The position numbers were made by a program, and so were the translations under genes. From the NCBI GenBank assembly GCA_052273625.1, contig DAVZHW010000039.1, positions 1-16,752 of the forward strand: a DNA stretch of 16,752 nucleotides, in the 5' to 3' direction. Source of the DNA: Fimenecus sp052273625 (lineage in GTDB: Bacteria; Bacillota; Clostridia; Oscillospirales; Acutalibacteraceae). The notes beneath the pieces are model-generated. The model did not search any database. It worked only from the letters and a program-made list of their open reading frames with translations, and was not told the DNA's origin. Each line of letters opens with the position of its first letter. Within the stretch, counting starts at the first letter, position 1. This document shows, piece after piece, positions 1 to 7,074 of this stretch.

Positions 1-8
1 TTACTCAT
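1..8 (-). CDS. 5' end of an unidentified minus-strand gene, cut by the left edge
   Basis: Only ATG AGT plus two bases is present (Met-Ser), so the product cannot be named. The start is supported by a strong Shine-Dalgarno, AAGGAGAGG on the minus strand at 24-16, seven bases before the ATG, and by a plausible promoter upstream (64-36). It would be transcribed in the same direction as the GNAT gene, but the strong hairpin at 92-132 separates the two, so it is probably its own unit. It could be spurious, because almost no coding sequence is visible. Confidence 0.45.
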
Positions 9-35
9 ATCAAATCCTCTCCTTCCTTTGGCTTT

Positions 36-64
36 ATTATATGAAGAAAAGGTACTTGCCCCAA
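36..64 (-). promoter_or_regulatory. Candidate sigma-A promoter for the left-edge gene
   Basis: On the minus strand there is a TTGGGG -35 (64-59), a 17-base spacer and a perfect TATAAT -10 (41-36). The predicted start is near 29, about 20 bases before the left-edge ATG. The -35 matches consensus at only three positions, so the call rests on the -10, the spacing and the position between a terminator and a start codon. Confidence 0.45.
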
Positions 65-85
65 GTTTGCGAATATCCGTATAAA

Positions 86-132
86 TAGAAAAAGCCCTTT
101 GAGAAAAGGATTTATCCTCTCTCAAAGGGCTT
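86..132 (-). terminator. Intrinsic terminator downstream of the GNAT gene
   Basis: A perfect 13-bp inverted repeat (92-104 with 120-132, arms AAGCCCTTTGAGA / TCTCAAAGGGCTT) encloses a second short stem (AGGA/TCCT). Read on the minus strand the hairpin runs straight into a T-rich stretch (GGGCTTTTTC). This is the classic form of a rho-independent terminator and lies 31 bases past the GNAT stop codon. It is the strongest hairpin in the window. Confidence 0.85.
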
Positions 133-162
133 GGTAAACTGGAATTTGTCAAATTCTCATTA

Positions 163-618
163 TTATTTCAATTTTTTGACATACAATCTGTCTGTTCCAT
201 TACCATAATTAACAATATCTAGGAGATAGCAATATCCATACTTTTCGTATAAACCTATATGTATTGATGGAATATATGTTTTGTTGAATCCATTTTCTTT
301 TGCATACTCATTTGCAAAAGAAATCAACTTTTCACTAATCCTGTGTCCACGATATTTTTCCGTGACAAAGATACCTGATATCCATGGATATATTTCAGGT
401 AACGAATAATAGTCTTCCTTTCTGATGTAGGCCATTCCTACAATCTGACCATTTATTATTGCTACAAATGGAGTCTCCCAATCCGTAAAAGTCCATGCCT
501 GAAGTTCGCTCAACATATGGCTTTTTACATCTTCCCATGAGAAATTTTCAACAAAACAGATTAGTTTGTCTGCCAAATCTGTGCCTCTGTCGACTTTTTT
601 TATCTCCAAAGTATCCAT
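163..618 (-). CDS. GNAT-family N-acetyltransferase
   Basis: A 151-residue protein with the length and layout of a single-domain GNAT acetyltransferase, which moves an acetyl group from acetyl-CoA to an amine. The acetyl-CoA-binding region is near residues 87-100: a beta strand (ISGIFV) followed by EKYRGHRISEKLI, the equivalent of the family's R/Q-x-x-G-x-G/A loop, with Arg in place of the second Gly. The C-terminal GLYEKYGYCYL segment matches the usual 'YEKYGF' motif. The substrate cannot be told. The start ATG has a GAGGTG ribosome binding site ten bases upstream. It follows lysS, but a hairpin at 665-694 lies between, and a strong terminator follows it. By eye the gene is more AT-rich than lysS, greA and the fts genes and uses codons they avoid, which suggests recent acquisition. 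Confidence 0.85.
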   Translation of the reverse strand: MDTLEIKKVDRGTDLADKLICFVENFSWEDVKSHMLSELQAWTFTDWETPFVAIINGQIVGMAYIRKEDYYSLPEIYPWISGIFVTEKYRGHRISEKLISFANEYAKENGFNKTYIPSIHIGLYEKYGYCYLLDIVNYGNGTDRLYVKKLK

Positions 619-664
619 ACAGGTAAATCACCTCACAATTCCGATTTATCTTTTTCTTTCTGAA

Positions 665-694
665 AATGGGCAATCCCAATTGGAATTGCCCATT
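665..694 (-). terminator. Hairpin, probable lysS terminator
   Basis: A 10-bp perfect inverted repeat (665-674 AATGGGCAAT with 685-694 ATTGCCCATT) continues inward through a wobble pair to CC/GG around an AATT loop, giving a stem of about 13 bp. It lies 13 bases after the lysS stop. On the minus strand it is followed by only a short T tract (CATTTTC), so termination may be partial and some read-through into the GNAT gene is possible. Confidence 0.6.
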
Positions 695-707
695 GCTGTT
701 ATATTGT

Positions 708-2207
708 TTACTTATCTAACGACTTCATCGTGGGGAAAAGCAAAACATCACGGATTGCGGGAGAATCGGTAAGAAGCATAACCATTCTGTCGATACCGAA
801 GCCGATACCGCCTGTGGGAGGCATACCGAGCTCAAGTGCATAAAGGAAGTCCTCATCGGTGTGGTTAGCCTCTTCATCGCCCTGTGCAAGCAATTCCTCC
901 TGCGCCTTAAAGCGTTCACGCTGGTCGATCGGGTCATTAAGCTCCGAATAAGCGTTTGCCATTTCCCAACCGTTCATAAAGAACTCAAAACGCTCAACAT
1001 AATCGGGGTTTTCGGGTTTTTTCTTTGTAAGCGGAGAAATCTCAATCGGATGATCCATTACAAATGTCGGCTGAACAAGGTGCTCCTCGACAAACTCCTC
1101 AAAGAAGAGGTTGAGAATGTCGCCCTTCTTGTGTCTTTCTTCATATTCAACATGATGCTCTTTTGCAACGGCTCTCGCCTGCTCAAGTGTTTCAATCTCA
1201 TTAAAATCAACACCCGAATACTTTCTAACGGCATCAAGCATAGTTATTCTCTCAAACGGCTTTCCGAGATCCATTTCAATACCGTTATAAGTGATTTTAG
1301 TTGTGCCGAGAACCTCTTGTGCAACAAATCTGTAAAGATTTTCGGTAAGGTCCATCATACCGTGATAATCGGTATAAGCCTGATAAAGCTCCATAAGCGT
1401 AAACTCGGGGTTGTGTCTTGTATCAAGTCCCTCATTACGGAAAACTCTGCCGATTTCGTAAACTCTCTCCATACCGCCGACGATAAGTCTTTTAAGGTAG
1501 AGCTCGAGTGAAATACGAAGCTTAACATCCTCGTCAAGAGCGTTGAAATGCGTTTCAAACGGTCTTGCTGCCGCACCGCCTGCGTTGGGAACAAGCATGG
1601 GGGTTTCAACCTCCATAAAGCCCTGTGAGTCAAGATAACGACGAATAGTGCTGATTATCTTTGAACGTTTGATAAAGGTCTGCTTTGAGTCTGCGTTCAT
1701 GATAAGGTCAATGTATCTCTGACGGTATCTTGTGTCTGTATTTGTAAGTCCGTGGAATTTCTCGGGCAAAATCTGAAGGCTCTTTGAGAGAAGTACAAGC
1801 TCAGTTGCGTGGAGAGAAATCTCACCCGTTTTAGTCTTGAAAACCTCGCCTTTAAGTCCGACAATATCGCCGATATCCATTTTCTTGAATGCCTTATATT
1901 CTTCTTCGCCTATGCAATCCCTTGCAACATAGGACTGAATATTGCCCTTTAAGTCCTGAATATTGCAAAACGAAGCCTTACCCATTACACGCTTTGACAT
2001 AAGTCTGCCTGCAACGGTAACGGTCTTTCCCTCAAGAGAGTCAAAATTATCTTTAATATCTGTGCTGTGATGGGAAACGTCATACTTTGTAATAACAAAG
2101 GGATCGTTGCCTGCATCCTGCAATTCCTTTAATTTGTCAAATCTGATTTGACGAAGCTCATTGACATCCTGCTGAGCCGCATTGTTCTGATTGTTTGTCT
2201 GTGCCAT
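708..2207 (-). CDS. lysS: Lysyl-tRNA synthetase, class II
   Basis: A cytoplasmic enzyme that charges tRNA-Lys with lysine using ATP. The 499-residue length is normal for bacterial LysS. The N-terminal third (about residues 60-150) is the OB-fold anticodon-binding domain (VTVAGRLMSKR...). The class II catalytic domain has motif 1 (FMEVETPML), motif 2 (VYEIGRVFRNEGLDTRHNPEF) and motif 3 (GGIGFGIDRMVMLL) in order, and the lysine-pocket MELYQAY segment is present. The start ATG is preceded by GGAAGTG. A short glutamine/asparagine-rich N-terminus precedes the conserved core. It lies 59 bases downstream of greA in the same direction, a pairing common in Firmicutes, but a terminator-like hairpin sits in the gap, so lysS may be expressed below greA or conditionally. 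No T-box leader is possible in so short a gap. Confidence 0.98.
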   Translation of the reverse strand: MAQTNNQNNAAQQDVNELRQIRFDKLKELQDAGNDPFVITKYDVSHHSTDIKDNFDSLEGKTVTVAGRLMSKRVMGKASFCNIQDLKGNIQSYVARDCIGEEEYKAFKKMDIGDIVGLKGEVFKTKTGEISLHATELVLLSKSLQILPEKFHGLTNTDTRYRQRYIDLIMNADSKQTFIKRSKIISTIRRYLDSQGFMEVETPMLVPNAGGAAARPFETHFNALDEDVKLRISLELYLKRLIVGGMERVYEIGRVFRNEGLDTRHNPEFTLMELYQAYTDYHGMMDLTENLYRFVAQEVLGTTKITYNGIEMDLGKPFERITMLDAVRKYSGVDFNEIETLEQARAVAKEHHVEYEERHKKGDILNLFFEEFVEEHLVQPTFVMDHPIEISPLTKKKPENPDYVERFEFFMNGWEMANAYSELNDPIDQRERFKAQEELLAQGDEEANHTDEDFLYALELGMPPTGGIGFGIDRMVMLLTDSPAIRDVLLFPTMKSLDK

Positions 2208-2227
2208 ATTTTCACTTCCGATTTACT

Positions 2228-2253
2228 AAAAAATATGGGCGGACTTGCCGCCC
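2228..2253 (-). terminator. Terminator-like hairpin between greA and lysS
   Basis: A perfect GC-only stem (GGGCGG 2237-2242 with CCGCCC 2248-2253) has a five-base loop and is followed on the minus strand by ATA and six T residues (2233-2228). The form is that of an intrinsic terminator. It sits 13 bases after the greA stop and ends about 20 bases before the lysS start codon, so it would cut or reduce greA-lysS read-through. Confidence 0.7.
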
Positions 2254-2266
2254 GAGTATTTTATTT

Positions 2267-2734
2267 TTATGAAATAGCCTTAACTGTAAAGCTACGAATA
2301 CCGATAGGTGCTTCTACCTGTACGTCGTCGCCGACCTTTTTGCCCAAAAGAGCCTTGCCGACGGGAGATTCGTCAGAAATCTTGCCTGCATCGGGATCAG
2401 CCTGCGCATAGCCGACAATCTTATATGAAAATTCATTTTTCTTGTCATCAACGATTACAACGTTTGAGCCAATGTGAATGACGTCCTTACTCAATGAGGA
2501 CTCGTCAAATACCTTAGCGTTTTTGAGCATATTTTCAAGCTCATTTATGCGTGCCTCAAGCTTTGCCTGATCACTCATTGCCTCATCATACTCAGCGTTC
2601 TCTGAAAGGTCGCCGTAGCTTCTTGCAACCTTGATTTTTTCCGCAGCTTCTTTACGTCCGACGGTTTTTAAGTTTTCAAGCTCGTCCTGTAATTCTTTAT
2701 AGCCCTCGGCATTAAGCAAAGTTTCCTGTAACAT
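2267..2734 (-). CDS. greA: Transcription elongation factor GreA
   Basis: GreA enters the secondary channel of stalled RNA polymerase and stimulates cleavage of backtracked RNA. The protein is 155 residues, about the family length of 158. Residues 1-75 form the coiled-coil finger. The tip motif GDLSENAEYDEA carries the conserved acidic residues that hold the catalytic magnesium. The C-terminal FKBP-like domain shows the typical DPDAGKISDESPVGKALLGKKVGD segment. The start used here is MLQETLL, preceded by AAAGGAGT at a good distance. A reading frame open a further 33 codons upstream is ignored, because it runs through the promoter and its residues are not GreA-like. The gene has its own consensus promoter (2806-2778) and is followed by a hairpin and lysS. 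Confidence 0.97.
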   Translation of the reverse strand: MLQETLLNAEGYKELQDELENLKTVGRKEAAEKIKVARSYGDLSENAEYDEAMSDQAKLEARINELENMLKNAKVFDESSLSKDVIHIGSNVVIVDDKKNEFSYKIVGYAQADPDAGKISDESPVGKALLGKKVGDDVQVEAPIGIRSFTVKAIS

Positions 2735-2777
2735 ATTGTTAAAACTCCTTTCGGCTTTTGCCCATATACAAATGAAT

Positions 2778-2806
2778 ATTATACGGGAAATTTTATTTAA
2801 TGTCAA
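2778..2806 (-). promoter_or_regulatory. Perfect-consensus sigma-A promoter for greA
   Basis: On the minus strand: TTGACA (2806-2801), a 17-base spacer, then TATAAT (2783-2778). Both hexamers match consensus fully at the ideal spacing. The predicted start is near 2771, giving a leader of about 37 bases. The -35 lies inside the last codons of the upstream unknown gene, whose stop codon falls at 2795-2793. Confidence 0.92.
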
Positions 2807-3593
2807 TAGAGCCGAACGGAAAAACATTTTCAAACACTACATTCATTTTGTCATATTTTAGTTCAGAAAGACTTTTGAGCGCACAAGCCTCATAAAGTGC
2901 CGAGGCAAAGGTTAGCTTATCGACTCCGACAGGCAACAGACTTTCGGGATATTTCGGCAAGCTTATCCCGTATCCCTTCAATATGTTATAGCCGTTTTCG
3001 CCGCACTTTTCGAGAATACAGTTGTTGAAATATCGGTTAAAGACATTTTCGGGCGAAATTATCATATCGCACCGTGAAAGCCCTTGCTCATTGGTTATAA
3101 CGATTACCGACAAGCCGTATTTTTCATATATTTTTTCGCATACGCTTTTATAGGCAAATTCATTTTTGGAAAACACCCTTATTTCCCCTGCAAGATTTAC
3201 AAATTTTTCAAGATACTGCGAGAAAGCACCTTTTTCATCTCTTATCCCAAGCGTAAAAGCGGTTTTATTATATTCTTTATTTTCAAGATAATTTTCCGCC
3301 GAATTTATTGTCATTATATTCGGTAAAACGGCAGGCTTGTATATTTTTAGTTTACCTGTCTTTGAAGCGTCTGTGCCGTCAGCCAAAATAACCGCCCTTG
3401 AACATAAGCCGAGCATTTTAGCAACCTCGCAGCAATCTTCTCCGCACTGCTTTTCGTAGATTTCAAGCTTATAAAACGGTGCAGCGCCCTTGACATTTAC
3501 CCTTTCGAGTATCGGCGACGGCGGAGAGAAAAAATACTTAATTCTCTTTAACAATGATTTTTCTTCGGGAATTATTTTCAACACGGCAAACAT
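2793..3593 (-). CDS. Unrecognised protein, 266 residues
   Basis: I do not recognise this family. The protein looks cytoplasmic, with no signal peptide or membrane segment. It has a basic N-terminus (KSLLKRIKYFF), a cysteine cluster near residue 50 (CGEDCC, then another Cys), and from about residue 135 a strand-helix-strand pattern (EIRVFS...KIYEKYGLSVIVI...CDMIISPEN) like a nucleotide-binding or Rossmann-type half. That resemblance is weak. The start MFAVLK was chosen over a Met five codons upstream because GAGGTG lies five bases ahead of it. That binding site is inside the 3' arm of a terminator hairpin (3594-3633). It sits between the ftsEX cluster and greA, and its last codons double as the greA -35. 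No clear promoter of its own was found. Confidence 0.8.
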   Translation of the reverse strand: MFAVLKIIPEEKSLLKRIKYFFSPPSPILERVNVKGAAPFYKLEIYEKQCGEDCCEVAKMLGLCSRAVILADGTDASKTGKLKIYKPAVLPNIMTINSAENYLENKEYNKTAFTLGIRDEKGAFSQYLEKFVNLAGEIRVFSKNEFAYKSVCEKIYEKYGLSVIVITNEQGLSRCDMIISPENVFNRYFNNCILEKCGENGYNILKGYGISLPKYPESLLPVGVDKLTFASALYEACALKSLSELKYDKMNVVFENVFPFGSIDIK

Positions 3594-3633
3594 AAAAACA
3601 CCTCGCATACGAAATTGTATGCAAGGTGCTTTG
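3594..3633 (-). terminator. Terminator hairpin that contains the next gene's ribosome binding site
   Basis: A 12-bp stem (3617-3628 with 3599-3610; one position is a U-G wobble in the minus-strand RNA) closes a six-base loop (3616-3611) and is flanked by an A/U extension (3633-3629 with 3598-3594). On the minus strand the 3' arm ends GAGGTG, then TTTTT, then the ATG of the 266-aa gene. The same bases therefore act as terminator arm, T tract and Shine-Dalgarno. It lies 8 bases after the S41 gene stop codon and closes the ftsEX cluster. Confidence 0.8.
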
Positions 3634-3641
3634 ATAAAATG

Positions 3642-4847
3642 TTAATTTTCGCCGACAAGAACGTCATATGCTTTCTTGTATTGGTCGTCGTCCTCCTGTG
3701 AGAGAATTGCAAGCTTTGCTTCCTTTTCCGAGTCAAGCTTAACCTCGTAATCGGGTACAACGCCCACGGAATTATACGAAGCGCTGACATAAGGTTTAAT
3801 CTCCGCAACGGTAAGGATAATTGCGCCGCCGTCACTTAACTGATATGCCTTTTGCATAGTTCCGTTTCCGTTAGTTGTAGTGCCGACAATCTGAGCCTTT
3901 CCGAAGTCCCTCAGGTCGCATGCAAAAAGCTCCGCAGGTCCCGAGGTCTGATTGTTTACAAGTACCATCATCTGCATTGAAACGCTGTCAGCATCCGTGG
4001 TAAAGGTATCGGTAATATTACCGTCCTTATCGAGAGCCGTTGCTATCGCACCGCTGCCCTCACTTGCAACGGGAACTAAAACGTCAAGAGCCTTTGCGGC
4101 ATAATCAATAGTTCCGTTCGAAGTGCCTCTCAAATCAAAGATAACACTTGTAACATTCTGCTTTGAAAGCTCGTTAATAGCCTTTTTAAGCTGTGATGCG
4201 GTCGTCGAATAGAAATCGGTAATTTTAACATATCCGACCGAGCCGTTTGCACTGTAATAAACAGACTGTGCACTGTAGCCCTTTACAACGCCGACGGACT
4301 GTTCAACGCCGTCATGCACAAAACGCACCGTGACGCTTGTGAGTTTTCCGCCCGTAAGCTTATCCATAAGCTCATTATAATTGTATGCGGTAACAGGCTC
4401 CTCATCGATTTCAATTATCTTGTCGCCCTTTGAAATACCGCTTTGCGCAGCAGGAGAATTTTCGGAAACCTCCGCCGCATAAATAGCCGTTTCCGTTTCG
4501 TCATAATAAGCGATAATGCCTATTCCGACCCTTTCGCCGTTAAGCTCATTCTTATACGTTTCGTACTCGGTAGCGGTAAGGTACTTACTGTACTTGTCGC
4601 CGAGTCCTGCCGCATATCCGCCTGAAAGCTCGGTATTCAAAAGCATTTCGTTTACTGAGCCGTAATAGTTTGTTCTTACGATATTGTCAATTTCGGAAAT
4701 GTACGAATACATCTGCGCCCTGTTGGGCAAGTCTTTAATAAGGCTGTTGTAGGTTCTCATTGATACGGACATTGTAACGGCAACGGTAATCGCAACCGCA
4801 ACAAGCGTTATCGCAACAGATACGCCCACCGATATTTTTTTGTTCAT
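3642..4847 (-). CDS. S41-family (CtpA-like) protein lacking the Ser-Lys catalytic dyad
   Basis: A 401-residue protein with the fold order of carboxyl-terminal processing proteases. It has an N-terminal membrane anchor (about residues 5-30), a helical N-terminal region with GLGDKYSKYLTATEY, a PDZ domain (about 105-190, including GISKGDKIIEID), and the S41 core from about 205 onward. The protein would sit outside the membrane. In active members the nucleophilic Ser lies three residues before a conserved Glu (SASASE), and the general-base Lys lies 22 residues after that Glu (FGKG). Here the aligned stretches read TSGPAE and NGNG: the Ser position is Gly303 and the Lys position is Asn328. The NPGG loop is also replaced (RGTSNGTID). 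Ser302 is next to the expected site. The ATG has a GAGGTGG site and follows the M23 gene by 18 bases, so it is the last gene of the ftsEX cluster. It is probably a pseudo-protease with a scaffolding or regulatory role. Confidence 0.9.
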   Translation of the reverse strand: MNKKISVGVSVAITLVAVAITVAVTMSVSMRTYNSLIKDLPNRAQMYSYISEIDNIVRTNYYGSVNEMLLNTELSGGYAAGLGDKYSKYLTATEYETYKNELNGERVGIGIIAYYDETETAIYAAEVSENSPAAQSGISKGDKIIEIDEEPVTAYNYNELMDKLTGGKLTSVTVRFVHDGVEQSVGVVKGYSAQSVYYSANGSVGYVKITDFYSTTASQLKKAINELSKQNVTSVIFDLRGTSNGTIDYAAKALDVLVPVASEGSGAIATALDKDGNITDTFTTDADSVSMQMMVLVNNQTSGPAELFACDLRDFGKAQIVGTTTNGNGTMQKAYQLSDGGAIILTVAEIKPYVSASYNSVGVVPDYEVKLDSEKEAKLAILSQEDDDQYKKAYDVLVGEN

Positions 4848-4865
4848 TTACAACCACCTCAAACC

Positions 4866-6167
4866 TTATTTATCAGCCATCGCCGGAATCCATACTTCGG
4901 GATTTGTTCTTGTTCCGTTTACCCATACTTCAAAGTGGAGATGCGCACCGAATGAGTTACCCGTATTTCCAACGTAAGCGATAACCTGTCCCTGCTTTAC
5001 CTGATCGCCTGCCGAAACTATCATCTTACTGCAATGCGCATATCTTGTATATACACCGTTGCCGTGATTGATATAGACATTATTTCCCCAACTCTTGTGG
5101 AATTCCGCCGAATATACAACACCGTCGGCAGCAGCTCTTATTTCCTTGCCCATTGTTGAGCCTGTACCTCTTGTGCAGATATCAACGCCCTTGTGTCCGT
5201 TGTGACCGTAATGCTGAGATACATACACATTGCTGTACTGAAGCGGAGCAATCATACCCTTTGAAGAAACGGGATAGTTACCTATTTCGGATTTTCCGCC
5301 GCCGTTATTAAGTGAACCTGAGCCGCTGGACATACCGTTTTGCTTAATAGCGTCGTATTCAGCCTGCTCTTTTTTAATCTTTTCCATCTGTGCTCTGTAC
5401 TGAGCAGAAGACTTATCAAGATTTGAAAGAATTGAATTGTATGAGTCAACCTTTTTTTCAAGCTTCGCCTGCTGACTGCTTATTGAATTTCTTGCACTCT
5501 GAACTTTCGCTCTCGAATCAACGATTTTTGCCCTTTCAGCCTCAACGGCAGCCTGCTTGTCAACCTGCTCCTGCTTTTGAGTATTAAGTTGCTCCACAAG
5601 CTTATTTGACTCATCAATTTGCGAATTATACGCAGAAATCAATTCGTTATCACGCTTTGCAACAGCACTCAAAAGCTCAAGCCTTGTAAGGAACGACTCA
5701 AAATCTGAGGAGTCAAGCAAAATCTCAAGAATTGAGGTTTCGCCTGCCATATATGACGCTCTCATACGCTCCGCAAGAACCTCCTGCGTACTCGCAATTT
5801 GAGCGTTAAGCTTATCAATCTGAACGCCGGTTTCGTTTATGCTTTCGTCGAGCTTTGCAATCTCCGCCTCATGCTGATCGATAACCGCATCATAGCCGGC
5901 AATTTGTGAGTTAAGCTCTGAAATCTGTGCGTTATAAACGTCGATTTGCTCCTGCAAGGTATCAATTTCCTCATTGAGTTCATCGGCACTTTTTTGATTA
6001 TCCTCTTTTTTTGCATTATTGGCATCTATTTTAGATTCAAGCGCATCAATTTCAGCCTGAAAATCTCTTTCCGCATACACGCCGAAGGAAACGCTTGCAA
6101 GCGTCATAACAATACACAGTACGACCGATAAGAGCCTAAACAAAGGTGTAAATTTAATATTACTCAT
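4866..6167 (-). CDS. Secreted coiled-coil M23 endopeptidase (EnvC-like FtsEX partner)
   Basis: A 433-residue exported peptidoglycan hydrolase. Residues 1-32 are a signal peptide, with likely cleavage after VYA. Residues about 35-280 are long coiled coil with repeated heptads, and a Ser/Gly-rich linker follows near 285-295. The C-terminal LytM/M23 domain (about 310-425) keeps the zinc and catalytic set: H325 and D329 (HKGVD), and H409 and H411 (HLH). It should therefore cut peptide bridges in the cell wall itself, unlike E. coli EnvC, which has lost these residues and only activates amidases. In FtsEX systems (EnvC, PcsB, CwlO, RipC) the coiled coil docks on FtsX and ATP hydrolysis by FtsE releases hydrolase activity. 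The gene overlaps the end of ftsX by 8 bases, which suggests translational coupling and supports the same job here. Confidence 0.93.
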   Translation of the reverse strand: MSNIKFTPLFRLLSVVLCIVMTLASVSFGVYAERDFQAEIDALESKIDANNAKKEDNQKSADELNEEIDTLQEQIDVYNAQISELNSQIAGYDAVIDQHEAEIAKLDESINETGVQIDKLNAQIASTQEVLAERMRASYMAGETSILEILLDSSDFESFLTRLELLSAVAKRDNELISAYNSQIDESNKLVEQLNTQKQEQVDKQAAVEAERAKIVDSRAKVQSARNSISSQQAKLEKKVDSYNSILSNLDKSSAQYRAQMEKIKKEQAEYDAIKQNGMSSGSGSLNNGGGKSEIGNYPVSSKGMIAPLQYSNVYVSQHYGHNGHKGVDICTRGTGSTMGKEIRAAADGVVYSAEFHKSWGNNVYINHGNGVYTRYAHCSKMIVSAGDQVKQGQVIAYVGNTGNSFGAHLHFEVWVNGTRTNPEVWIPAMADK

Positions 6168-7074
6168 TTGTTACGACACTCCTTTCCTCCTTAAGGTATC
6201 TGTTCATAGAAACCATACTGCCAAAACTACCTGTTACTATTCCGATTGCAAGGAATGCGCCGAAGATGTACCAAATATATGAAAGGAACGGTACAAAGCT
6301 GAAGCCAAGCATTGTAATAACAGAAGAGAAAGCATAAATAATCAATTCATACAAGCCCCAAAGCAGTAATATCGAAACACCTGCCGAAATAATTCCGAGC
6401 AGAACGCCCTCAACCATAAACGGCCATCTGATAAAGCTGTTTGTAGCACCAACGGCTTTCATAATGTTGATTTCAAGCTTTCGTGAAAACATTGTAATTC
6501 TGATTGTATTTGAAATAATAAACAACGCAACAAGGAAAAGCATTGACACAAGTCCTGCGCTGACAATTGTAACGGCACGCCGCACCGTCACAAGCTTACT
6601 TGCAAGGTCGCTGTTTTCACGTACATTATACACTCCGTCAAGCTTTTCAATCTCGCTGACCGTTTCCTTAAATCTTGAAAGGTCCTTAACTGTAACCTTA
6701 AAGGCATCGGGAAGCGGACTTGTCTTAAAGCCCTCAAACAAAGCAGAGTCGCCGCCCATAAGCTCGACCTGACGCTGAAAAGCGTCCTCCTTCGGCACAA
6801 ACTCACAGCTTGCAATATTGTCCATATTTTCAAGCGAAAGTCTCAATTCCGAGGTTTTAACATCGTCGGCTTCGTCCGAAACATAAACCATTACAATATT
6901 CTGCGCCTCAACAATATCAAGAAGCGAGTTAATATTGAAATAAGCCATCGCACCTACGCCGATAATCAAAAGACACGCCATAAGCACCGCAACGGAAGCG
7001 ATTGACATCATCTTATTAACCCAAACGTTTCTGAATCCCTCGCGGGTTAAATATCCAAGTGATGAGCCTTTCAT
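6160..7074 (-). CDS. ftsX: Cell-division membrane protein FtsX
   Basis: The membrane partner of FtsE in the FtsEX complex, which carries ATP-driven conformational change across the membrane to a cell-wall hydrolase rather than moving a solute. The 304-residue length is typical. The topology is as expected: a cytoplasmic N-terminus (LGYLTREGFRNVWVNK), TM1 at about 23-48, a large external domain at about 49-165, then TM2 (about 168-194), TM3 (about 220-245) and TM4 (about 260-290). The conserved segment ISNTIRITMFSRKLEINIMKAVGAT after TM2 is an FtsX hallmark. The start overlaps the ftsE stop as ATGA and has AGGAGGTG upstream. It overlaps the M23 gene at its end. Confidence 0.96.
   Translation of the reverse strand: MKGSSLGYLTREGFRNVWVNKMMSIASVAVLMACLLIIGVGAMAYFNINSLLDIVEAQNIVMVYVSDEADDVKTSELRLSLENMDNIASCEFVPKEDAFQRQVELMGGDSALFEGFKTSPLPDAFKVTVKDLSRFKETVSEIEKLDGVYNVRENSDLASKLVTVRRAVTIVSAGLVSMLFLVALFIISNTIRITMFSRKLEINIMKAVGATNSFIRWPFMVEGVLLGIISAGVSILLLWGLYELIIYAFSSVITMLGFSFVPFLSYIWYIFGAFLAIGIVTGSFGSMVSMNRYLKEERSVVTNE

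Noticed and set aside
861..1511. Plus-strand open frame of 216 codons antisense to lysS
   Set aside because: It lies wholly inside a certain lysS gene, has no ribosome binding site and its protein resembles no family. It is a frame left open by lysS codon bias.
2208..2266. Possible T-box or riboswitch ahead of lysS
   Set aside because: The gap is only 59 bases and is filled by a simple terminator-like hairpin. A T-box needs a much longer leader with specifier and antiterminator elements.
2735..2833. 33-codon N-terminal extension of GreA
   Set aside because: It crosses the greA promoter and predicted transcription start, and the internal ATG has a strong binding site and gives the normal GreA length.
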